Assembly: GCF_003667825.1 (NCBI RefSeq)
Contig: NZ_CP033043.1
Location: 5,092,501 to 5,156,500 of the forward strand
Length of the DNA: 64,000 nucleotides
DNA from: Metabacillus litoralis
GTDB lineage: Bacteria; Bacillota; Bacilli; Bacillales; Bacillaceae
Direction: 5' to 3'
The notes below the pieces were generated by a model. That model saw nothing but the letters and a program-made list of their open reading frames with translations. It was not told the DNA's origin and searched no databases. Positions within the stretch are counted from its first letter, which is position 1. Each line of letters begins with the position of its first letter. This document shows, piece after piece, positions 17,656 to 25,971 of this stretch. Both the position numbers and the translations under genes were made by a program.

Positions 17656-18620
17656 AACTAGGTGTTTTTACACCACTTTATCAAAACCTCCCATTTGAAA
17701 CGATGCTAGATAAAGTGAAGGAAATGGGATTAGAAACGGTTGAACTTGGGACAGGAAATTATCCTGGTAACCATCACTGTGATCCAGATGAATTACTTCA
17801 ATCACCTGAAAAAGCAAAGGCGTTCATGAGAGCGATTGAAAGCAGAGGATTATCCATTAGTGGGCTTAGTTTCCATGGGAATCCTTTGCACCCTAATAAA
17901 AAGTTAGCAGATGATTCTCATGAGGTGTGGAGAAAAACAGTTCTTCTAGCTGAAAAATTAGAAATACCTGTTGTAAATGGATTTTCCGGATGTCCTGGAG
18001 ATCATAATGAAGCAAAAAATCCAAACTGGGTAACATGCTCGTGGCCGCCAGAATTTACAGAGATTCTAAACTGGCAGTGGAATGAAGTGGTGATTCCTTA
18101 CTGGAAGGAAGAAGCAAAGTTTGCCAGATCACGTGGTATTCAAGTTGCTTTTGAAATGCATCCTGGATTTGTCGTTTATAACCCTGAAACATTGCTAAAG
18201 TTACGAGAACATGCAGGGGATAACATCGGAGCAAATTTTGATCCAAGTCATTTAGTTTGGCAAGGAATCGATCCAATTGCAGCGATTAAAAAGCTTGGAC
18301 GTGAAAATGCGATCTTCCATTTTCATGCAAAGGACACTTATTTGGATAAAGAAAACATAAAAGTAAACGGTGTTTTAGATACGAAGCACTACAGTGAGAT
18401 TTTAGATAGATCATGGACATTTCGATCAGTTGGATATGGGCATGATGAGAAATTATGGAAAGACATGATTAGTACATTGCGATCAGTTGGATATGATTAT
18501 GTGATCTCAATTGAACATGAAGATATGCTGGCTTCGACTGATGAAGGACTAAAAAAAGCAATCTCTCTATTAAAAGGAGCCATGTTCAAAGAAGAACTAA
18601 CTGAAATGTGGTGGGCTTAA
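17652..18620 (+). CDS. Sugar phosphate isomerase/epimerase-family TIM barrel (1)
   Basis: This 322-residue protein belongs to the xylose-isomerase-like TIM-barrel superfamily (AP_endonuc_2). Metal-binding type residues are visible in A-F-E-M-H-P (Glu near 172), N-F-D-P-S-H (Asp/His near 195), F-H-F-H-A-K-D and, near the end, I-S-I-E-H-E-D. Members epimerise, eliminate from or hydrate sugars and keto-sugars using a divalent metal. In the levoglucosan route, LgdB1 and LgdB2 of this superfamily perform beta-elimination and hydration on 3-keto intermediates, and two of the three barrels in this operon could fill those roles. It overlaps the upstream oxidoreductase gene by four bases. Confidence 0.85.
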   Translation: MKLGVFTPLYQNLPFETMLDKVKEMGLETVELGTGNYPGNHHCDPDELLQSPEKAKAFMRAIESRGLSISGLSFHGNPLHPNKKLADDSHEVWRKTVLLAEKLEIPVVNGFSGCPGDHNEAKNPNWVTCSWPPEFTEILNWQWNEVVIPYWKEEAKFARSRGIQVAFEMHPGFVVYNPETLLKLREHAGDNIGANFDPSHLVWQGIDPIAAIKKLGRENAIFHFHAKDTYLDKENIKVNGVLDTKHYSEILDRSWTFRSVGYGHDEKLWKDMISTLRSVGYDYVISIEHEDMLASTDEGLKKAISLLKGAMFKEELTEMWWA

Positions 18621-18657
18621 TAATAGTTAACAATTCAACAATGGAGGCGAAACAACA

Positions 18658-19686
18658 ATGTCAATGAAGGCAGTTTTTTTCCCAGGAGATAAAAAAGTAG
18701 AAATTCGAGAGGTTGACATTCCAACTCCTGGTCAGGGAGAAGTGTTAATTCAGTTAAAAGCATCCGCTATTTGCCGAAGTGATATGAGCTTATACCATGG
18801 TACGTCTGTATTTGAAGGCACAAAAACAGGTTGCACGGTTCCAGGTCACGAACCAGCAGGTGTGATTACAGGTGTAGGTCCAGGAGTGACCAAATTCCAA
18901 GAAGGAGATCGCGTAGCTGTTTACTTAGCACTAGGCTGTGGTGAATGTGCACATTGTAAGAGTGGTTACAAAATGTTCTGCAAGGAATTTAAATGTATTG
19001 GCTTTGACTCTCATGGTGGTGACGCAGATTACATGGTTGTTCCAGCTGAAAATTGCATGAGGTTACCTGATAATATGAGCTTTGTTACAGCAGCTGTATC
19101 GACGGATGCAGTGGGGACTCTCTATCATGCTCAAAAAAGAATGAACATATCTGGAAAAGATACGCTCGTTATTTTTGGAATGGGTCCTATGGGTGGGGCT
19201 GGCGTTATGATTGCAAAAGGCTTAGGAGCAACTGTTATTGCCGTTGATATGCTTGATGAACGCCTAGAATTAGCAAAAGATCTAGCTGCTGATTACACAA
19301 TTAATGGAAAAGAATTTAACGTACAAGAAGAGATTAATCGCATTACAAATGGAGCAGGTGCTGATGCAGCAATCGATTGCTCTGGAAGTCCTTATGCTGA
19401 AAATGATGCGCTAGATTGTGTGAAAGCTCATGGAAGAGTTGCGTTCATCGGTGAAAGCAAAGAAACAACCATTAAACCAAGTCAGCAATTAATTCGTAAA
19501 CAAATTACTGTTATGGGCTCCTGGTATTTCCCGATTCAAGAATTTGATGAAATTACAGAATTTATTGTGAGAAAAAATCTACCTGTTGAAAAACTAGTTA
19601 CACATACGTTCAAACTTGAAGAAGCAGCAGATGCATTCCGTATGTTCGATGAAAGAAAAACAGAAAAAGCTGTGTTTGTTTGGTGA
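18658..19686 (+). CDS. Zinc-dependent medium-chain alcohol/sugar dehydrogenase
   Basis: This 342-residue MDR-family dehydrogenase has the catalytic zinc ligands Cys (A-I-C-R-S-D near residue 39) and His-Glu (P-G-H-E-P-A near 63). The structural zinc loop G-C-G-E-C-A-H-C ... F-C is near 95-110, and the nucleotide fold is near 170-195 (F-G-M-G-P-M-G-G). It oxidises or reduces a secondary hydroxyl of a sugar, with NAD(H) or NADP(H). It does not belong to the four-enzyme levoglucosan set that I know of, so it suggests an extra substrate or a side branch in this cluster. GGAGG precedes the ATG; a second ATG lies two codons in. Confidence 0.9.
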   Translation: MSMKAVFFPGDKKVEIREVDIPTPGQGEVLIQLKASAICRSDMSLYHGTSVFEGTKTGCTVPGHEPAGVITGVGPGVTKFQEGDRVAVYLALGCGECAHCKSGYKMFCKEFKCIGFDSHGGDADYMVVPAENCMRLPDNMSFVTAAVSTDAVGTLYHAQKRMNISGKDTLVIFGMGPMGGAGVMIAKGLGATVIAVDMLDERLELAKDLAADYTINGKEFNVQEEINRITNGAGADAAIDCSGSPYAENDALDCVKAHGRVAFIGESKETTIKPSQQLIRKQITVMGSWYFPIQEFDEITEFIVRKNLPVEKLVTHTFKLEEAADAFRMFDERKTEKAVFVW

Positions 19687-19741
19687 TAACAGAGAAGATA
19701 GTTACTTACTACGATTCTCAAAAAATAGGAGTTGATGTTGT

Positions 19742-20584
19742 ATGTTAAAGGGCATTTCTTTCAATACATGGGTTTATAGCAGTTTTCCAGCTTGGGTACC
19801 TTCTTATCCTCTAGAGGAAGTAATTAACCGTTTATCATCATTTGGATACGATGCAATTGAAATTGGCTGCGCAAGTCCTCATGCTTGGCCAGATTATTTA
19901 TCACCAGAGAGAAGACAAGAAATATTTAATCTATTAAAAGAAAAGAACTTAAAAGTTTCAGCTATGCTACCAGCTCCAGGTGGTGGTCCTGGTATGAATC
20001 CAAGCTCACCAATTAAAGAGGAAAGAGAATTTACGATTCAGCATTATAAAGATGTTGTTAGATTAGCATATGATTGGGAATGTCCAACTGTTATGTGGAT
20101 TGCCGGATGGGTACCATTTGGGACATCACAGCAGGATGCTTGGAATTATAGCTTAGAAGGTTTAAAAGAAGTTGCAAATTATGCAAAAGGTCTTGGCATC
20201 ACGTTAGTTGTTGAACCAACTCCTGCTGATAGTAATTTAATAGAAACTGCTGATGATGCACTTCTTTTAGCCGAGGAATCAGAAATGGATAATGTGAAAG
20301 TAATGTTTGATACATTCCATGCCCTATATCGAAATGAAGTACCTAGTGATTATGTTTATCGCATGAAAGATAAACTACACCATGTTCATATTTCAGACAA
20401 TGATCGCCTTCCTCCAGGACAAGGAAGATGTGACTTTGATGCGGTGTTAAAAGCTTTAAAGGACATTAATTATGATGGGTATCTTTCAATGGAAGTTGGT
20501 TTCCATTCTAGACAGTCAGAACCAGATTGGTACGCAAAAACATCAATTGAATTCTTAAAACAAAAGATATCTGAAATCTACTAA
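19742..20584 (+). CDS. Sugar phosphate isomerase/epimerase-family TIM barrel (2)
   Basis: This 280-residue member of the xylose-isomerase-like TIM-barrel superfamily has putative metal ligands in V-V-E-P-T-P (Glu near 157), M-F-D-T-F-H (Asp near 193), H-V-H-I-S-D-N-D and the final L-S-M-E-V-G. The nearby D-R-L-P-P-G-Q-G-R stretch, with P-G-x-G before the last barrel strands, is typical of tagatose-3-epimerase-like and keto-sugar hydratase enzymes. It is a candidate LgdB-type enzyme. It is separated from the next barrel gene by a 114-base spacer with two ribosome-site-like AGGAGGT sequences, only the second of which serves a long reading frame. Confidence 0.85.
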   Translation: MLKGISFNTWVYSSFPAWVPSYPLEEVINRLSSFGYDAIEIGCASPHAWPDYLSPERRQEIFNLLKEKNLKVSAMLPAPGGGPGMNPSSPIKEEREFTIQHYKDVVRLAYDWECPTVMWIAGWVPFGTSQQDAWNYSLEGLKEVANYAKGLGITLVVEPTPADSNLIETADDALLLAEESEMDNVKVMFDTFHALYRNEVPSDYVYRMKDKLHHVHISDNDRLPPGQGRCDFDAVLKALKDINYDGYLSMEVGFHSRQSEPDWYAKTSIEFLKQKISEIY

Positions 20585-20698
20585 GAAAAGTGGTAGATTC
20601 TATAATGGTTAGAATCCACTGTAAGTCTAAGTTGCATTGCTCAGCCCTTTAGGAGGTGAGTATTGTTTAATATAATCATTTGAATTAGGAGGTACAAG

Positions 20699-21520
20699 AT
20701 GAAGTTAGGTTATCAAACGAACACTTGGGGAGGCGTAGTTGGCCATCCTGCAGGTGTAACGTCAGTAAAAGATGCATACTATCTTGCGAATGGCTCAACG
20801 GAGGCAGCATTGAAAGATATTGCTGCAGCAGGTTACAAGGGTTTTGAACTTTTTGATGGTAATTTGATGCAATATAAAGGAAGAGAAGAAGAATTTAAGA
20901 GATTAATGAATGAATCTTCGCTAGATTTTATTGGAGTTTATACTGGTGGGAACTTTATCTTTCCCGACATTTTAGAAGATGAATTAGTGAAAATTGAAGA
21001 AGTTGCTGCTCTAGCATCTACTCTAGGAGCAAAACACCTTGTTGTTGGTGGTGGAGCCATTCGAGCTAAAGGTATTTTAGAGAGCGATTACAGAGATTTA
21101 GGTGAAGCATTAAATAAAGTCAGTCATATTGCTGAAAAATATGGGCTTATTGCAAGCTACCATCCACACTTAGGTACGTGTGTGCAGTCACCGGAACAAT
21201 TAGAAAAATTAATGCCTCTAACTGTGATTAACTTATGCCCAGACACCGCTCATATTGAAGCAGGTGGAGGAGATCCGGTGGAGGTCATGAGAAAATACAT
21301 CGATCGTATTAAATATGTTCATCTTAAAGATTATCAAAACGGGGAGTTTTTACCATTAGGGGAAGGAAATCAAGCCTTTGATGTAATGGTTAAAGTATTA
21401 GACGAAGCTCAATATAATGGGTGGATAACAGTTGAACTTGATAGCTACCAAGATCCAAAGGCTGGTGCAGAAATTAGTCGTAAATATCTTTCAAAATATG
21501 AATCTTTGACATCAAATTAA
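20699..21520 (+). CDS. Sugar phosphate isomerase/epimerase-family TIM barrel (3)
   Basis: This 273-residue TIM barrel has possible metal ligands in S-Y-H-P-H (near 160), C-P-D-T-A-H (near 180), Y-V-H-L-K-D (near 207) and T-V-E-L-D (near 244). The opening L-G-Y-Q-T-N-T-W-G resembles IolE-type inosose dehydratases, so dehydration or hydration of a keto-sugar is plausible; this is inference from family resemblance. AGGAGGT precedes the ATG. With the two other barrels and two Gfo/Idh enzymes it completes a set able to run oxidation, elimination, hydration and reduction on a sugar ring. Confidence 0.85.
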   Translation: MKLGYQTNTWGGVVGHPAGVTSVKDAYYLANGSTEAALKDIAAAGYKGFELFDGNLMQYKGREEEFKRLMNESSLDFIGVYTGGNFIFPDILEDELVKIEEVAALASTLGAKHLVVGGGAIRAKGILESDYRDLGEALNKVSHIAEKYGLIASYHPHLGTCVQSPEQLEKLMPLTVINLCPDTAHIEAGGGDPVEVMRKYIDRIKYVHLKDYQNGEFLPLGEGNQAFDVMVKVLDEAQYNGWITVELDSYQDPKAGAEISRKYLSKYESLTSN

Positions 21521-21548
21521 AGATTGTCCAAAACAAGGGGGACTCATT

Positions 21549-22727
21549 ATGAAAAAGTTACTTTCTATTTTATCTATGGTTATGTTAGCAACAATGCTAG
21601 GTCTTGCAGGATGCAGTCAAGGAAGTTCTACTACCTCTGAAACAAGTGATCAAGATCAAGGTTCAGCAGAAGAAGTCGCAACAGAAGCATCTGGCCCTAT
21701 CGTCATTAACCAGGAAATTCCTGATCAAGAAATCTTAAGTAAAGGGCCTGATGGAGAGTCGGCTGTGTCGGCAAAAACACTTGAGCTAACAGAAGAGGAA
21801 GTTCAAAAGATTAAAGAAGGTAACTATAAGGCAGCCATTGTCATGCACTATGCTGGAAATGACTGGGCTACAGCACAAATTGAAGGGTTGAAAGCAACAT
21901 TTGCCAGAATGGGAATTGAGGTAGTAGCAGTAACAGATGCACAATTCAAAGCCGAAAAACAAGTATCTGATATCGAAACAGTTTTAGCTAAAAAACCAGA
22001 CATCATTGTGGGAATTCCTGTTGACCCTGTTTCTACAGCATCAGCATTTAAGAAAGCAGCTGACGCAGGTGTGAAAGTAGTCTTTATGGATAATAAGCCA
22101 AATAATTTAGAAGCTGGTAAAGATTATGTCAGTGTTGTATCTGCTGATAACTATGGCAATGGAGTACAGGCAGCTGAAATCATGGCTGAAGAATTAGGTG
22201 GAAAAGGAAATATCGGTGTTGTTTATCATGATGCAGATTATTTTGTTACAAAACAACGTGTTGAAGCATTTGAGAAAACTATAACAGAAAAATATCCTGA
22301 CATTAAGATCGTAGAGCGTGGAGGAATTGTGGCACCAAATGATGGAGAAAAAGTCGCATCAGGTATGTTAACAAAGAACCCAGATCTTGATGGAATGTTT
22401 GTCGTTTGGGATGTTCCTGCAGAAGGGGCATTAGCGGCAGCGCGTACAGCTGGAAGAAATGATCTAGTAATCACAACAATTGACTTAGGAACAACAGTTG
22501 CCATTGATATTGCATCAGATGGAATGATTAAAGGCTTAGGCGCACAACTTCCATATGATCAAGGAATCTCAGAAGCGATCTTAGCTGGATATGGCTTGCT
22601 TGGTAAAGAAGCACCTGCATATGTAGCGGTTCCGGCATTAAAAGTAACTCCGGATAATGTATTGGATTCTTGGAAACTTGTTTATTCAAAAGAAGCTCCA
22701 GATACCATTCAAGAAGCGGCAAAATAA
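21549..22727 (+). CDS. Sugar ABC transporter substrate-binding lipoprotein (RbsB-like, paralogue 2)
   Basis: This 392-residue lipoprotein (lipobox L-A-G-C near residue 22) has a type-I periplasmic-binding fold. It is a clear paralogue of the receptor at 12727, with the same order of blocks from the mature N-terminus (P-D-G-E-S-A-V-S-A-K-T) to the C-terminal L-D-S-W-K-L. It has no ATPase or permease of its own and presumably docks on the pair at 13966-16426. It sits between the third TIM barrel and the LgdA-like gene. Differences in the ligand domain may widen substrate range. Confidence 0.88.
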   Translation: MKKLLSILSMVMLATMLGLAGCSQGSSTTSETSDQDQGSAEEVATEASGPIVINQEIPDQEILSKGPDGESAVSAKTLELTEEEVQKIKEGNYKAAIVMHYAGNDWATAQIEGLKATFARMGIEVVAVTDAQFKAEKQVSDIETVLAKKPDIIVGIPVDPVSTASAFKKAADAGVKVVFMDNKPNNLEAGKDYVSVVSADNYGNGVQAAEIMAEELGGKGNIGVVYHDADYFVTKQRVEAFEKTITEKYPDIKIVERGGIVAPNDGEKVASGMLTKNPDLDGMFVVWDVPAEGALAAARTAGRNDLVITTIDLGTTVAIDIASDGMIKGLGAQLPYDQGISEAILAGYGLLGKEAPAYVAVPALKVTPDNVLDSWKLVYSKEAPDTIQEAAK

Positions 22728-22757
22728 TAGAAGACTAAATAATTGGAGGGAATAAAT

Positions 22758-23942
22758 ATGAAAAAATTAAACGTAGGAATGATTGGCGGAGGATTTATGG
22801 GAAAGGCACATGCTCTTGCTTACGCGGGAATGCCAATGTTTTTTTGGCCGGCACCTGCTGTCCCACATCGTCACACGCTTGTTGACGTGACAGATGAAAT
22901 TGCAAAAGAAGCAGCAGCAAAATTAGGTTTTGATAACTACTCATCTAACTGGAGAGAGGTAGTAGAAAATCCAGAGATTGATATTATTGACATTGTAACA
23001 CCGAATAATTCGCACGCTGAAATTGCCATCGCTGCAGCAAAAGCTGGCAAACATGTTATCTGTGAAAAGCCTTTAGCTAGAGATGCTGCTGAAACAAAAA
23101 CAATGCTAGATGCAGTAGAAGCAGCAGGTGTAAAGCATATGGTCGCGTTTAACTACAGAAGAACACCAGCTGTAGCACTTGCAAAGAAATATATTGAAGA
23201 AGGTAGAATCGGAAACATTTTAAACTTCCGTGGAACATATCTCCAAGACTGGTCTGCAGATCCTAACTCACCATTATCATGGCGCTTCCAAAAGGAAATT
23301 GCCGGATCAGGTGCACTAGGTGACATTGGTACACATGTTATTGATTTTGCCCGCTACTTAGTTGGAGAAATCACAGATGTCAATGCCGTATCAAAAACGT
23401 GGATCCCAGAAAGACCAGTTCAATCAGGCGGCGCAGACAAATTAGGAACAGTAAAAAGTGCAGGAGATGTTCCTAAAGGTAAAGTAGACGTAGATGATGA
23501 AATCACAACATTAGTCAAATTTGAAAATGGTGCAGTCGGAAGCATTGAAGCAACTCGTAATGCATGGGGCCGCAATAACTTCTTAACATTTGAAATTCAC
23601 GGGGATAAGGGCTCAATCTATTTTAACTATGAGCGACGTGATGAACTTCAAGTATGCTTCTCAGACGATCCAGGAGATGCAAAAGGCTTCAGAACCGTTT
23701 ACACTGGACCAGCCCATCCATACGGTGAGGGTTTATGGCCAATTCCTGCTTTAGGGATTGGATATGGTGAAACAAAGATTATTGAAGCGTATGACTTTAT
23801 TAAATCAATTGTAGAAGACACAACAGTTTCTCCTAACTTTGACGATGGATATCGAATTGCGGTTATTAGTGATGCGATTCTTGAATCAGCTGAAAAAGGC
23901 CAGTGGGTGAATCTTGAAAAATTGCCTGTAAAAACAAATTAA
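22758..23942 (+). CDS. lgdA: Levoglucosan dehydrogenase-like Gfo/Idh/MocA oxidoreductase
   Basis: This 394-residue NAD-dependent dehydrogenase has Rossmann motif G-G-G-F-M-G-K-A-H and E-K-P-L-A-R near residue 96. It carries the stretches M-F-F-W-P-A-P-A, G-T-Y-L-Q-D-W-S-A-D-P-N-S, I-P-E-R-P-V-Q-S-G-G-A-D and T-G-P-A-H-P-Y-G-E-G-L-W-P, which I recognise from characterised levoglucosan dehydrogenase (LgdA). That enzyme oxidises the C3 hydroxyl of 1,6-anhydroglucose to 3-keto-levoglucosan. ATG 22758 is preferred because GGAGGG stands directly before it and inside the longer frame starting at 22743. It is the last gene of the operon, closed by a strong terminator. Identification rests on remembered sequence, not a search. 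Confidence 0.78.
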   Translation: MKKLNVGMIGGGFMGKAHALAYAGMPMFFWPAPAVPHRHTLVDVTDEIAKEAAAKLGFDNYSSNWREVVENPEIDIIDIVTPNNSHAEIAIAAAKAGKHVICEKPLARDAAETKTMLDAVEAAGVKHMVAFNYRRTPAVALAKKYIEEGRIGNILNFRGTYLQDWSADPNSPLSWRFQKEIAGSGALGDIGTHVIDFARYLVGEITDVNAVSKTWIPERPVQSGGADKLGTVKSAGDVPKGKVDVDDEITTLVKFENGAVGSIEATRNAWGRNNFLTFEIHGDKGSIYFNYERRDELQVCFSDDPGDAKGFRTVYTGPAHPYGEGLWPIPALGIGYGETKIIEAYDFIKSIVEDTTVSPNFDDGYRIAVISDAILESAEKGQWVNLEKLPVKTN

Positions 23943-23953
23943 GTTTTCACATC

Positions 23954-23987
23954 AAAACCGCCAGCGATAGATTTCTGGCGGTTTTTT
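23954..23987 (+). terminator. Intrinsic terminator of the sugar operon
   Basis: AAAACCGCCAG/CTGGCGGTTTT with a ten-base loop and a T-run. Confidence 0.9.
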
Positions 23988-24017
23988 CAAGAAACAATCT
24001 AGGTCAAACTATAGGTG

Positions 24018-24049
24018 AAAAAGGCATTCCATTTTTGGAATGCCTTTTT
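24018..24049. terminator. Bidirectional terminator between convergent genes
   Basis: A perfect 14-bp stem (AAAAAGGCATTCCA with its complement) has a four-base loop. It is T-tailed on both strands and immediately follows the Rrf2 stop. Confidence 0.9.
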
Positions 24050-24050
24050 A

Positions 24051-24482
24051 CTAGTTATTCTCATTCGTAGCAATATCTTTCACAACATCCTCTAGTGTTA
24101 CGCTCCTCAATACCTTCTCCATAGCTAACTGAGCAGCTGTGAACAATGGTTCAATTGTATTCTGGATATTCCTACCTACTGGACATTTTGGATTTGGATT
24201 ATCATGTACGCTAAATAACTCTTTTTCCTGTACAACATTCACTGCCTTATAAACATCAAACAGTGAAATATCAGATAATTCTTTTGCGAGTTTAGCTCCT
24301 GCAATACCTGGTTTTACCTCTATTAAACCGGCTTTTTTTAACATTCCCATAAGTTTTCTGATCACCGCTGAGTTTGTATTCACACTTGATGCTAAAAATT
24401 CAGAAGATGTTGTTCCTTCTTTATTTAATTCAATTAAAGCTAATATATGAATGCCGACAGCGAATCGGCTGCTGATGGACAT
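24051..24482 (-). CDS. Rrf2-family transcriptional regulator (YwnA-like)
   Basis: This 143-residue winged-helix regulator has an N-terminal Rrf2 domain (S-S-R-F-A-V-G-I-H-I-L-A-L-I; recognition region S-V-N-T-N-S-A-V-I-R-K-L). It keeps a single Cys in P-K-C-P-V-G near residue 100, instead of the three-Cys Fe-S set of IscR/NsrR, so it resembles the YwnA group rather than Fe-S sensors. It is divergent from the oxidoreductase at 24670, and the shared region has repeated palindromic elements, so it probably represses both. The signal is likely oxidative or electrophile stress; that is inference. Confidence 0.88.
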   Translation of the reverse strand: MSISSRFAVGIHILALIELNKEGTTSSEFLASSVNTNSAVIRKLMGMLKKAGLIEVKPGIAGAKLAKELSDISLFDVYKAVNVVQEKELFSVHDNPNPKCPVGRNIQNTIEPLFTAAQLAMEKVLRSVTLEDVVKDIATNENN

Positions 24483-24515
24483 GTTCAGTCACCACCCTTG
24501 TGAACAAATCTTTTT

Positions 24516-24648
24516 ATAAGTGTAATTAATTTGATTACAAGTGTATTATACCAAATTTCAAACAAAATAATATATGAATCCTCTCCTGTTGACAAAACGA
24601 TTACATGTAACTAAAATAAATACATGTAATCAAATTCGTTACAAGTGA
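24516..24648. promoter_or_regulatory. Divergent regulatory region: promoter with overlapping palindromes
   Basis: TTGACA (24589-24594), 17 bases and TAAAAT (24612-24617) form a good sigma-A promoter for the oxidoreductase. TTACATGTAA (24601-24610) lies inside its spacer, and a second TACATGTA (24621-24628) lies downstream of the -10. Two longer related blocks ending GTTACAAGTG/ATTACAAGTG lie at about 24518-24542 and 24624-24648. The layout is that of a repressor blocking the promoter, most simply the Rrf2 protein. Confidence 0.6.
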
Positions 24649-24669
24649 AACTGAACTGGAGGAATATAA

Positions 24670-25533
24670 ATGAAAATATTAGTTACAGGAGCAACTGGAA
24701 AATTAGGATCTAAGGTTGTGGAGTCGTTATTAACATCCATATCTGCGAGTGAGCTGGCTGTGAGTGTTCGAAATCCTGAGAAAGCAGAAGGACTCCGAGC
24801 TCGTGGAGTAGAGATTAGAAAAGGTGATTTTGACCATCCAGAAACATTAGATGATGCTTTTGAAGGAATTGATCGTTTATTAATTATTTCTGCAGATGGT
24901 GATAATGATACAAGAATTCGTCAACATGCTAATGCAGTGCAAGCAGCTGGACGTGCAGGAATAAAATTTATTGCATACACGAGTATCGCAAATGCAGCAG
25001 AAAGCAAAAATTTAATGGCTCCTCCTCATGTATCTACAGAAGCAGCCATCATAAAGACTGGTATCCCATATTCTTTCTTGCGTAATAATTGGTATTTGGA
25101 AAATGAAATTAGTAGCATTCAAGGTGCTATGGCAGGGGCTCCATGGGTAACTTCTGCTGGAGCTGGTAAAGTTGGCTGGGCACTACAACAAGATTATGCA
25201 GATGCAGCGGCAGCAGTTCTTTTAGGTGAAGGGAACGAAAATACAGTTTATGAACTTTCAGGCCCTCTTTTAACCCAAGAAGAATTAGTGAAGGCTATTG
25301 GTGCTGTATTAGGAAAAGAAATACCTGTACAGCAAGTTGGGGATGAAGAATATGCCGAAATAATGAAAGGTCTAGGTTTACCTGAATTTGTCATTCCGAT
25401 TGTAGTAGGAATTCAAGAAAGCATTCGAAATGGTTCGCTTGAAATTGAAAGCAATGATTTTGAAAAAGTTCTCGGTCGCCCAGTTACGCCAATTAAAGAG
25501 GCACTTACACAAATTATAAAAGCAAACACTTAA
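24670..25533 (+). CDS. NmrA-like NAD(P)H:quinone oxidoreductase (QorB/YtfG type)
   Basis: This 287-residue atypical short-chain dehydrogenase has N-terminal T-G-A-T-G-K-L-G for NAD(P) binding, Y-T-S-I-A near residue 105 and a C-terminal substrate lobe. The family reduces quinones or senses NADP(H). Y-T-S-I-A and the F-L-R-N-N-W-Y near 135 are typical of the QorB/YtfG and azoreductase-like subgroup. A good GGAGG precedes the ATG. It is divergent from an Rrf2 regulator, and its promoter carries the palindromes described there. It is closed by a strong hairpin at 25575. Confidence 0.85.
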   Translation: MKILVTGATGKLGSKVVESLLTSISASELAVSVRNPEKAEGLRARGVEIRKGDFDHPETLDDAFEGIDRLLIISADGDNDTRIRQHANAVQAAGRAGIKFIAYTSIANAAESKNLMAPPHVSTEAAIIKTGIPYSFLRNNWYLENEISSIQGAMAGAPWVTSAGAGKVGWALQQDYADAAAAVLLGEGNENTVYELSGPLLTQEELVKAIGAVLGKEIPVQQVGDEEYAEIMKGLGLPEFVIPIVVGIQESIRNGSLEIESNDFEKVLGRPVTPIKEALTQIIKANT

Positions 25534-25574
25534 TCAAAATAAAATAGATAATTCCCAAAATCAATAATGAAGAT

Positions 25575-25611
25575 AAACCGACCTTCTTACGAGAAAAGGT
25601 CGGTTTTTTAT
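25575..25611 (+). terminator. Intrinsic terminator
   Basis: AAACCGACCTT/AAGGTCGGTTT with T-run, after the quinone oxidoreductase gene. Confidence 0.88.
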
Positions 25612-25740
25612 TAAAAAGTTGATGTTGGACTCTGATGAGAAATGGTACATCTATGAATGTTCCAGTTGACATTATAATACGATCTAGTCGCCTTTTTGGA
25701 AAAAGAGCCTAATATCCTTAGCTAGATCAATAAGCTAATA

Positions 25741-25758
25741 TTGCACAAAAATTGCACA
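25741..25758 (+). repeat. Two direct TTGCACA repeats, candidate integrase arm sites
   Basis: TTGCACA at 25741 and 25752 (11-bp period) lies about 140 bp before the second tRNA-Val scar, mirroring the TGGTCAC pair before the first scar. The different sequence suggests a different recombinase. Confidence 0.4.
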
Positions 25759-25784
25759 GACTTAATTTATTTCATTGATTTTGA

Positions 25785-25871
25785 TTAACTTATTTTACAA
25801 CCACAAGCCAAAAACGCTGATTTATCACTACTTATTTAACTCAGTTTTATTACACTTAACTCTATTAATTC
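25785..25871 (+). repeat. A+T-rich block repeated (diverged) at 38548-38624
   Basis: It begins TTAACTTATTTTA, then ACCACAAG-CAAA, and ends ACTTAACT-TATTAATTC. The same order of words recurs at 38548-38624 on the same strand. It lies between the arm-like repeats and the tRNA core, so it is probably part of an attachment region. Confidence 0.55.
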
Positions 25872-25882
25872 CCCACCCAATT

Positions 25883-25929
25883 TTGACAGGGTAGGGGTCG
25901 GGGGTTCGAATCCCTCTCGGATCATCAGA
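25883..25929 (+). pseudogene. Second tRNA-Val(GAC) 3' half: attachment-site scar
   Basis: The 47 bases from anticodon loop TTGACAG to beyond the acceptor end are identical to 5287-5333. The 5' strand of the anticodon stem is missing here, so identity starts at the anticodon loop, the expected crossover region for one class of tRNA-targeting integrases. The surrounding gene-free stretch (25534-26360) otherwise contains the terminator at 25575, arm-like repeats on both sides and a terminator at 26291. Confidence 0.75.
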
Positions 25930-25971
25930 GTGAGAAGCTTCATTTATATGGAATGGAACTTTTTTTCTAGA

